Shown here: piece by piece, positions 56,503 through 64,000 of the stretch | Layout: every line of letters begins with the position of its first letter | Position numbering within the stretch: position 1 is the stretch's first letter | Assembly (NCBI GenBank): GCA_961205875.1 | Contig: OY540809.1 | Coordinates: 30,826,267 to 30,890,266, forward strand | DNA: 64,000 nucleotides | Direction: 5' to 3' | Source of the DNA: Sialis fuliginosa | Taxonomy: Eukaryota > Arthropoda > Insecta > Megaloptera > Sialidae | Made by a program: the position numbers and the translations under genes | Notes under the pieces: model-generated | Databases searched by the model: none | Told to the model about the DNA's origin: nothing | Seen by the model: only the letters and a program-made list of their open reading frames with translations

Positions 56503-57676
56503 TGGTGCTGAATCTGTTACGAAAAAAGTTATATCTTCTGACTACTGTATTTCTGGGCCAAAATTCAGGATTATATACAAGTTCTTGGTGCTTTGAGTCT
56601 ATCCCAACTTTAAATGCTTTATTCATGCCTAGATTTTTAATTTCTTCACAGTGAATGTTGTCGAAATTTTCCTTACATTTATCCTTAAGATAATTTTTAA
56701 CAATATCTATTGTTACGTCTGGACTAATATGTCCTATATATAACCAAATAAATCTCTTAGCTGCCTCAAATCCATTTTCGCTGGTGATATTACCAGTACC
56801 TATAATACTCGTAGCATCAGAGTTCATGCGTCTTTTTTTATAAGACACTAATTTAAAGCCCTCATTCTTAGGATTTTCTAGACTATTGTCTTGATGTATA
56901 ATATCTGCGTGATGGTTTAAGTCGATGTTGTTAGTGTCATCTGGGATTTTCACAGTTGAATTGTTTTTTTGTTGATTATGTTTTTGCTTAGTATTTGTAT
57001 CTTTTTCCTTATTCACAGAAATATTATCGTTTTTGATTTTATTTGAAGTTACTGTACTTGCTACTTCAGTGTAAGTTCGGTTGCCTATCGGCGCTGGTAT
57101 TTTTGGTGTTGATATGCTTCTAGATTTTTCTATATTTTCTACTGTTATATCTTTAATGTTTTCTTTATTATTTAGTTTATAATGCTTTAATAATTTTTCC
57201 TTATCCTCCAATTTATAATTCATCAATTGAAATTTATCTTCCATTTCTTGTACCAACTTTTTAAGTAAAGCAATTTCTTTGTGCAGGAAATTACACTCAA
57301 TGGTTTTAATTTCTAATAGATGTTTTGTAGTAAAATCCTTTTCATCACTTACTATTTTATCACTAACATTATAATTTTCTTTTGAGTTTACCTTTTCATT
57401 AATTTCTACTAAATTATTTTCACTGCTAGGATTTTCATTCTCTTGACTATTGACATTTGAGGTTATGTTGTTACAGCTGTTACATTTCCAGTTTCTTATT
57501 TGATTTTCTTCATTAAGAACACGAAATTCGTCTACAGTAACGTTTACACAATTAATGTGATACGCACAATTACAAATTGAACACTCTAAGACATCATTAT
57601 ATTGTCTACTGATAGTTTTTTTACACGAGTTACATTGTAAGCCGCGTCCACCAGCCATGATGAACAACGAATGCAA
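56468..57676 (-). CDS. LINE ORF1 protein (PHD finger, coiled coil)
   Basis: 402 residues from the first ATG; the second methionine (residue 7, plus coordinate 57658) begins MAGGRG just before the zinc finger and is an equally good start. Residues 15-68 form C-x2-C-x13-C-x2-C-x4-H-x2-C-x21-C-x2-C with a W two residues before the last pair, a PHD-type zinc finger. Residues about 118-175 are heptad-like (IALLKKLVQEMEDKFQLMNY), probably a coiled coil for trimerisation. The middle is Asn/Lys rich and disordered. Residues about 305-392 (RFIWLYIGHISPD to WPRNTVVRRY) form the C-terminal domain usual in such ORF1 proteins, probably for RNA binding. The family role is nucleic-acid binding in the retrotransposition particle. 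It overlaps ORF2 by 35 bp. No internal stop. Confidence 0.9.
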   Translation of the reverse strand: MHSLFIMAGGRGLQCNSCKKTISRQYNDVLECSICNCAYHINCVNVTVDEFRVLNEENQIRNWKCNSCNNITSNVNSQENENPSSENNLVEINEKVNSKENYNVSDKIVSDEKDFTTKHLLEIKTIECNFLHKEIALLKKLVQEMEDKFQLMNYKLEDKEKLLKHYKLNNKENIKDITVENIEKSRSISTPKIPAPIGNRTYTEVASTVTSNKIKNDNISVNKEKDTNTKQKHNQQKNNSTVKIPDDTNNIDLNHHADIIHQDNSLENPKNEGFKLVSYKKRRMNSDATSIIGTGNITSENGFEAAKRFIWLYIGHISPDVTIDIVKNYLKDKCKENFDNIHCEEIKNLGMNKAFKVGIDSKHQELVYNPEFWPRNTVVRRYNFFRNRFSTNAQQQQQWTSN

Positions 57677-58317
57677 ATAAATATTACTATTCGATTACCC
57701 CCTTATAACCAAACATTTTTTGGTTGAACAATTTTTTTCAAATATGCGATGGTTCTGAGATAATAATCTGTAACACTTTAAATGCCCCACCAGCATTTCC
57801 AGTAGTTTTTTTTAAAAACGTACGTCACCGATTTTGCTACCAATTTTTTTTATCAAAAAAACACGTTTCCTAAAATCTTTTCCCCCCGCCCTCTTTTTTG
57901 GCCGAATTACGATTTTTTAAACTTTTGAAATCGAGCAAAATTATTCTTTTTTTAGATAGTACTTTATTTTTCAAAATGTCCCTTATTATACATGTTATAG
58001 GGCTCATTTTCTTCGTTTTTTATTGATCTTTCATTTGAAATCGGTTTCAGAGCCGACGATTGAATTTTGGCCGAATGCGGCACCAAAACATTAAGTTTGA
58101 TTTTTTGTAAAAATAGTCGATTTTGAAACTGCCGTTAAATATTTTGGTTTCAACAAAAATACTTCCGGTATAGGTCATTTTATTCTATTTTTTATGTAGT
58201 TTCCAAATATTTATAGATTTTTTAATTTGGTCAAAAACATTTAAAGTTACACTTGTTTTAAGATCCCGGGAAAAAATTTCAGATCTGAAGTGATCTCGGT
58301 TGATCTTCATTTTGGAA

Positions 58318-58670
58318 AAAATCAGATCTTTGTCGATCTTTGTAGATCGTTGTAGGTCTTTGCAGATAGTTGTAGATCTTTGTAGATCGTGATCTTTGCA
58401 GATCGTTGTAGATCGTTGTAGGTCTTTGCAGATAGTTGTAGATCTTTGCAGATCGTTATAGATCTTTGCAGATCGTGATCTTAATAGATCGTTGTAGATC
58501 TTTGCAGATAGTTGTAGATCGTTGTAGGTCGTTGCAGATCTTTGTAGATCGCTGTTGATCTTTGTAGATCGTTGCAGATCTTTGCAGATCGTTGTAAATC
58601 TTTGCAGATCGTTGTTGATCTTTGTAGATCGTTGTACATCTTTGCAGATCGTCGTAGATCGTGAGATTGA
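58318..58670. repeat. GATC-centred minisatellite (AGATCGTTGTAG / AGATCTTTGCAG)
   Basis: About 28 copies of a 12-bp unit AGATC(G/T)TTG(T/C)AG with scattered indels. The frames at 58456 and 58555 are translations of the repeat and not genes. At the other end of the element GATCAACGCAGATC-type units recur (59395-59560 and 59685-59870), so both subterminal zones share the GATC theme. Confidence 0.9.
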
Positions 58671-58689
58671 AACGTATTGTTTGTATTTT

Positions 58690-59135
58690 AATCAATTTAA
58701 AAAAAAGATGTGTATTTGTTATTTTAACAATACGGGCCTTAAATATCACTTAATACGTGTCTGGACTTTTTTTCATTTTATTAAATTTAATAATAATATC
58801 TTATGTTTCTATGCTGTATTAACAGTAAATATTGAATTTTTCTCTGTTGCGCTACTTATGGTATTCATAATAGAAAATCGTAAATATCTCGACTCCTGTG
58901 CTAGATAGAGGGTTGTTTTGCCCCCCACATCCTTAGTATCCCGAAGTATTTTTCCCGCTGGATCGAATGAGACCAATTACAACCCTTCATCTGTGACAGG
59001 GGGTGAGTTGTGAATTTATTTATTAATTTAATACACGGGCCTCAAATATCATTCAATACGTTTCTGTACAATTTTTTTTAATTGATTAAATTATAAACAA
59101 GGTTTCTGTATAGTATATGTGTATTTGTTATTTAA
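58690..59135 (+). repeat. Satellite-like unit inside the nested element
   Basis: This unit matches the tandem units at 736-1540: GTGTATTTGTTATTTTAACA, CACTTAATACG, ATCGTAAATATCTCGACTCC, TGCTAGATAGAGGGTTGTTT, CTGTGACAGGGGGTGAGTTG and TAATTTAATACACGGGCCTC. A single copy lies here, flanked by the CCCGGG-element's own repeats. Confidence 0.85.
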
Positions 59136-59266
59136 GGTAGACAAAAGTTTATTTATGAATAAGTACATATTATTATGTATGTATAATATATGAATATCGC
59201 AACATAGCTCTCGCCAACACAGTATTTTCATATATGTATAAGCCAAGTCAGATCAGTTAGTAGTAA

Positions 59267-59883
59267 GGTAATACATATAATATAATATAATATATGGTGA
59301 TTCTCTTCTCCAGGTTTGCTCTTCGTACCCAGTTACTGCGGGGGAAGTCAAGCTGTGTGTGTGTACAAAAACAGAATCAAATCCCCGATCTACGCAAATC
59401 TGTGTTGATCTTCATTTTGGAACATATCAACGCAGATCTACGGAGATCAACGCAGATCAACACAGATCTGTGTTGATCTGCGTTGATATGTTCCAAAATG
59501 AAGATCAAAACAGATCTGTAAAAATGCAGATCTGATTTTATCACTTTAGATCTGAAATTTTATTCCCGGGAAGGTAATACAATACATATATGGTGGTTCT
59601 CTTCTCCAGGATTGCTCTTCGAACCCAGTTACTGCGGGAAGTCAAGCTGTGTGTGTGTACAAAAACAGAATCAAATCCCCGATCTACGCAGATCTGTGTT
59701 GATCTGTGTTGATCTTCATTTTGGAACATATCAACGTAGATCATCGCAGATCTACGGAAATCAACGCAGATCAACACAGATCTGTGTTGATCTGCGTTGA
59801 TATGTTCCAAAATGAAGATCAAAACAGATCTGTTAAAATGCAGATCTGATTTGATCACTTTAGATCTGAAATTTTTTCCCGGG
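59267..59883. repeat. Tandem duplication (~307 bp) of the element's right terminal part
   Basis: 59267-59572 and 59573-59883 share TCTTCTCCAGG, GCTCTTCG, ACCCAGTTACTGCGGG, AAGTCAAGCTGTGTGTGTG and the palindromic GATCAACACAGATCTGTGTT region, and both end in GATCTGAAATTTT...CCCGGGA. So the right TIR itself is duplicated. The frames at 59294, 59541 and 59612 are repeat translations. Confidence 0.85.
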
Positions 59884-61178
59884 ATGTCTTATTTTCCATA
59901 AACGCTATATTCACACCATTAAAACTTTTTTCTCTATACTCTAAATTGCACCAAATTTTGGCAAATGTTTCCTTCCTTTATCCTTAAGACATCCCTTAAA
60001 AAACATTTTTTCATATTGAGCTGCTAAGTGAGATATAATTTTTATAAAACACCTAATTACTCGTGTATTAAAGATAAGAATTTACAGGAATTTACAGTGT
60101 GTCTGAAATATCGGGGCTCCTGATAATCGAATAAAAAATATACCACTTAATTCGTTATGAAATTCCCTATAAATATACATAAGTTTAATATTTTTAGATT
60201 AATTACAAAACCTACAAATAAATAAAAACTTTGTACGTCGATTTCTAATTTATTTAATAACAACTTTAAATGTAATAGTGTCTCATAACTTCGTTGTTTA
60301 ATATGTACTGATTTTTAAGACTGGCTCGCTTGCGCTCGCTCGGCTTTTATTTTTTTATAGGTTTTTTAATTAATCTAAAAAAATTTAACTTATGTAGATT
60401 TGTAGGGAATTTCATAACGAATTAAGTGGTGAATTTTTTATTCGATTATCAGGAGCCCCGATATTTCAGAAACACTGAAAATTCCTGTAAATTCTTATCT
60501 TTAATACACGAGTAATTAGGTTTTTTATAAAAATTATATCTCACTTAGGAGCTCAATATGAAAAAAATGTTTTTAAGGGTTGTTTTAAGGATAAAAAAAA
60601 AACTTTTGCCAAAATTTGGTGCAATTTGGAGTATAGAGAAAAAAGTTTTAATGGTGTGAATATAGCGTTTTTTTGGAAAATAAGACATCTTAAAACAAGT
60701 GTAACTTTAAAAGTTTTTGATCAAATTATAAAATGTATAAATATTTGGAAACTACATAAAAAATAAAATAAAATGACCTACACCGGAAGTATTTTGGTTG
60801 AAACTAAAATATTTGGTGGCAGTTTCAAAATCGACTATTTTTACAAAAAATCAAACTTAATGTTTTGGTGCCGCATTCGGCCAAAATTCAATATTCGGCT
60901 CTGAAACCGATATCAAATGAAAGATCAATAAAAAACGAAGAAAATGATCCCTATAACTTGTATAATAAGGGACATTTTGAAAAATAAGGTACTATCTAAA
61001 AAAAGTCTAATTTCGCTCGATTTCAAAAGTTAAAAAAATCGTAATTCGGCCAAAAAGGGGGCGGGGGGAAAAGATTTTGGGAAACATGTTTTTTTGATAT
61101 GTACTTTTAGAAAAAAAATTGGGAGCAAAATCGGTGACATACGTGTGCCCTGTTTTTTAAAAAATTACTGGAAATGCT

Positions 61179-62096
61179 CATATATAAATATATATGTATG
61201 TATGTATAATTCATTTTAATAATATTGATTGTTATAATTTTTTATACTTATACTTTTCTTGTTTCATATTTTAGATTACCTATGTTATTAACATATCATA
61301 TCATTAATTGTACTATCAATGTTGTGCACTGATGAAGGAGGTATAGCTCCGAAAAAAATTAATATCTAATAAAGATAGCGCTAGTTTTATGCACCAAACT
61401 TAAAATATAAACAAAATTTTTTTTTACCACTTATCCCATCATCTCAATAATATAAATTTATCATAGTAGTCATTTATCTAAATCGAAAATATATATATGA
61501 GTATTATAAACGAAGAGTACTTCTTTATCTAGCAAATGAGTTTCAAAATATCTGTCTTTATTTGGTACATGGAGAAATGATTTAAATAATTAAAATAATC
61601 AAACAGGAGGAGCCTACTAAGTTTATTATAAGTGAATTTGAATGAAAACTGGTCGACCACTTCTGTATGCGACTTTACATCATTATATGCTGCTTTTGAC
61701 AATGATAAATGTATTATACTTCCATGTTCCGAAGGAATGTAAGTATTGTAATACTGTCGAAAAATCGTCTCCGAGATAATATTATTATGATTGTACTATC
61801 TCAAAACGTAAAGAAAAGTTGTTTTACACATTGAACATGAACGTCATGTAGATATAGTTTTCCGTACCATTTTTTTTAAATTTATTGGAAAAGATGTTAA
61901 TCTCGAATCCAAGTTTACATACATATGTATGTATATATGCAGTTCTTGAAAAAACATCATAGAATCGAAAACGATTGTCACAAAGAGGGAAGAGTGGAGA
62001 TTTTTAATTTTCCACTTTTTTTTGTCGATTCTTGTCTATATTCATAATATGTATGTGTATATGTATATCGGATGTATTTTTTAACCTTTTTTGTAA
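61179..62096. other. Intergenic stretch
   Basis: No gene. CACTGATGAAGGAGGTATAG then CTCCGAAAAAAATTAAT at 61328-61362 resembles half of a hairpin of the CTGATGAAG...CGAAACG type seen at 3467-4143. Confidence 0.4.
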
Positions 62097-62596
62097 ATAC
62101 GGATGCTATGGCTAAAAGTACATACGATTTGACTGAAATATTTTGTTTGATTCATGATAGATGGGACTGTAATCGACGAAATTCAATTTATAATACAATA
62201 AAAAGTACCGGAAAATTTAAAAAAAAATCGATCGCACCGAGGATCGAACCTATTTACGGTTGTCGGTCCGTACGCAAACCATCGTGCTACAGTAAGTGAT
62301 GTGTTAATTTTCAACTAATCGGTATATAAGTAATGCGAATTTGCAGAGAAATTTCATAAATTTTTTTCTCGGTTGTTTACGAGTTTCCGGTAAATCGGCT
62401 TGGAGTGTAGGTTTGTCTAGGCCATTACTACAACCCTATTTTTTTAAATAAATTAATGCGTCTGATATCTGGTTGTCTTCTTGTTAGTAGAAGTAATCGA
62501 AAAAAAATGAACTTCGTCGATTACAGCGCCATCTATTATGAATCGAACAAAATATTTCAGTCAAATCGTACGTACTTTTAGCCGTAGAATCCGTAT
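62097..62596. mobile_element. MITE with ATACGGATNCTAYGGCTAAA ends
   Basis: The TIRs of about 85 bp are clear: ATACGGATGCTATGGCTAAA against, reversed, ATACGGATTCTACGGCTAAA, followed by TTTGACTGAAATATTTTGTT and GATAGATGG in both. The interior holds a tRNA-like segment (62222-62300). No ORF beyond chance. Confidence 0.85.
62222..62300 (-). ncRNA. tRNA-like segment, probably a SINE head or tRNA relic
   Basis: On the minus strand it reads GTAGCACGATGGTTTGCG (A-box-like), then TACGG-loop-CCGTA (a good 5-bp anticodon-like stem), then AGGTTCGATCCTC (B-box-like). The acceptor stem does not pair convincingly and the T stem is short, so it is not a functional tRNA. It sits inside a DNA MITE. Confidence 0.5.
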
Positions 62597-63799
62597 CTGC
62601 AATAAAAAATTGAGGTTCCTATTTTAGATACAATGAGGGGAGTGGGTGACTATTGTATTTCCCCCGCGGAATGATTAAATTTTGATTATTGACATTTTTT
62701 CCGTATTTTTCGAGATATTGAAAGTTTCAGGTAAAAAAATACACCCGGTATACTATACATATAATATGTACATTGTACATATACCTATAATATTAAGTCA
62801 ATTGTAATAAATAACGTCACTTCCTCTTGAAAAGCAATATCTAGTTTGTTGAGACAACAATCGAAGATTACCTAGAGTTCTAGAGGAAATACACAAGCCA
62901 CAAAACGTCTGTCCTAGAACATTAACAACGTACAAAGTTTTGTTGTAAATCCACAGCGCGTAATGAAGATGTGTTCTGACCATTGTTACCGACAAGTTGC
63001 GGGATTCTAAATGGCACAATCAGAAATCAAACAGGAAATACATTTCTTCCTTTTCTAATTATGTATATTAAAACTTATAAATTCATAGTTTTTGTTATGT
63101 TACGCCGAAATAATTTATATATTATTGAAAAAGTACCAATGTAGAATGTTTTTAATTAGTTAATTGTATTTATTAATAAATGCCCCGCAGAACATAAATA
63201 GAAAACTTAACTCGAATTACTTGATAATGGAAATTTTAAAACAATTAGAACATTGATCGTATTGAAAATGTCAGTTACATTTTTGTGCTTAAATATTTGT
63301 GGCAAGAGTAGAACTGAAATTAAATCAACCGCTGTTTTTCAAATTCAAATACAGTAATTATATTGTTTTCGTAATTATACGATTCACATTTTAAAAGAAA
63401 TTACTTGAATTTTTAGTTACTATATAACTACAAATTATAAAATTTTAGAATAACGACAAAGGAATACTAATAAATATTAGGAACGATATAAAATGTATTT
63501 TTAGTTATGATATTTTAATGCACTGAAGAAGGAAATGATAATCTCCCTTTTCTTTTTAAATAATTTAATAAATGCGCAGAAATTTTATGCTTCAATAAAA
63601 ATTTCATTTCTTTTATATTTTTTTTTATTATACCAAGAAAAGTAAAAAAATTCAGGAAATACTGTATATTTTATAATAATATTTTTATCTACCTAAACAT
63701 CAAAAATTTATTGAAAAACAGTTGACATGCATGCTTTCGATTAACAAATTATTATATTTATTTCATTAATTATTATATTAATATAAGATATATTTTTAG
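62597..63799. other. Intergenic stretch
   Basis: No gene. ATACACCCGGTATAC at 62740-62754 matches the tip of the TATACCGGGTG-ended elements and is probably a solo right end. The frame at 62798 has no known domain. Confidence 0.4.
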
Positions 63800-64000
63800 C
63801 CTAACGATGATTCTTAATTTTATATTTATATTTTTTGTTTTGCTTTTTATTCATTATAAAAAATCGTAAATATTACGGATCGAAGTTAAAAAGTGCAAAG
63901 ACCCACCCTCTATCTACCCCCGCTATTAGGAGTTGAACGTCGAAATATTTATTTCTATTGAAGAATTCAACCATTTTAACTTGAGCACCTATCTAGATAA
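63800..64000 (+). repeat. Diverged satellite-like unit, partial
   Basis: TTTTTATTCATTATAAAAAA then TCGTAAATATTACGG and CCACCCTCTATCTACCCCC recall the central part of the units at 500-1790, in the same order. The right edge runs out of the window. Confidence 0.5.

Larger units (their letters stand above)
53376..57663 (-). mobile_element. CR1-superfamily LINE, near full length, minus strand
   Basis: Contains ORF1 and ORF2 in the order expected for a CR1/L2-type non-LTR retrotransposon. The 3' end (plus coordinate about 53376) carries GAATAAAATG then a short TTTA-type repeat instead of a long poly(A), which suits CR1-like elements. The PHD finger in ORF1 also favours the CR1 superfamily over Jockey, whose ORF1 has CCHC knuckles. 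Only one frameshift is seen in about 4 kb of coding sequence, so the insertion is fairly young. The 5' UTR is absent or coincides with the flanking inverted arm. The exact clade is not determined. Confidence 0.88.
52622..57794. mobile_element. Inverted-repeat element enclosing a LINE
   Basis: The left arm (52622-52736) starts TATACAGGGTGGGGCATTTA. The right arm (about 57664-57794), reversed, reads GGTGGGGCATTTAAAGTG and later AACCATCGCATATTTGAAAA, TTGGTT and GGGGGTAATCGAATAGTAAT as the left arm does. The right tip lacks TATACAG and abuts the next element at 57795. Between the arms are another palindrome (52737-53374) and a CR1-type LINE. The right arm starts within a few bases of the LINE ORF1 start codon. 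Confidence 0.8.
58265..59883. mobile_element. Nested element with CCCGGGAAAAAATTTCAGATCT ends, 2-bp (AT) TSD
   Basis: The ends are CCCGGGAAAAAATTTCAGAT and its complement. Comparison with the intact right arm (60683-60698) shows the pre-insertion sequence AAGATGTCTT; the filled site is AAGAT-element-ATGTCTT, so the duplication is AT (2 bp). The interior is a GATC-rich minisatellite, one unit of the satellite from the left of the window, and a tandem duplication of the right terminal part. No transposase. A 2-bp TSD is unusual; CACTA or ISL2EU are possible but unproven. Confidence 0.8.
57795..61178. mobile_element. Large fold-back element with AGCATTTCCAGTA ends
   Basis: The left arm is 57795-58262 plus 59886-60240. 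The right arm is about 60365-61178. Shared blocks include GTCACCGATTTTGCT, ACATTAAGTTTGATTTTTTG (near 58090) and TCCTGATAATCGAATAAAAA. The left arm is split by a 1.6-kb insertion (58265-59883); the right arm preserves the empty site. The loop is near 60300 (CTCGCTTGCGCTCGCTCGGC). The start immediately follows the truncated right tip of the 52622-57794 element. Confidence 0.85.

Noticed and set aside
58456-58749. Open frame with DLQRS repeats, possible repeat protein.
   Set aside because: It reads across the GATC-centred minisatellite in a transposon; no independent coding evidence.

Overview
The window is AT-rich (I judge roughly 70 % or more A+T by eye), non-coding, animal-type nuclear DNA. 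It is most likely from an insect: it has insect-style interspersed repeats, mariner, piggyBac and hAT-like elements, and a CR1-type non-LTR retrotransposon. I could not identify the species or order. I see no intact host gene, splice-supported exon, rRNA or functional tRNA. Almost all open frames in the window are short and look random.

What fills the window is a dense, nested collection of transposable elements, mainly fold-back (long inverted-repeat) and other non-autonomous DNA transposons. From left to right: 1-2275 is a ~405-bp satellite-like repeat (one inverted and several direct units) followed by a 15-bp minisatellite. Three fold-back elements follow (2284-5411). 7044-7318 is a hAT MITE with a perfect 8-bp target duplication. 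9265-12571 is a hAT-type element holding another hAT MITE and a fold-back element that itself carries an insert. 16025-17293 is a MITE with a 9-bp duplication that splits an older repeat. 19378-21198 is a decayed piggyBac element with TTAA ends and a transposase remnant. 22843-23671 is a TA-flanked MITE. 25724-27436 is a nearly perfect 1.7-kb palindrome. 31392-35171 is a broken mariner split by a 3-kb composite insertion. 36786-38847 is an element carrying two insertions, with an uninterrupted relative at 44456-45025. 45212-52625 holds more palindromic elements.

The only substantial coding region is at 53567-57676 on the minus strand. It is a nearly intact CR1-superfamily LINE with ORF1 (PHD-type zinc finger, coiled coil, C-terminal domain) and ORF2 (apurinic-type endonuclease plus reverse transcriptase). 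ORF2 is broken by one apparent one-base frameshift between the endonuclease and the reverse transcriptase. The LINE lies between the arms of an inverted-repeat element (52622-57794). The next element (57795-61178) is a fold-back holding a 1.6-kb insert with CCCGGG ends, short GATC-containing repeats and one unit of the satellite seen at the left end of the window.

The main points of interest are the insertion chronologies that can be read directly from internal empty sites, the satellite unit carried inside a DNA transposon, the odd junction at the LINE 5' end, several long near-perfect hairpins that could be small-RNA sources if transcribed, and a short dispersed motif with trinucleotide tails that may be the 3' end of an unnamed SINE.
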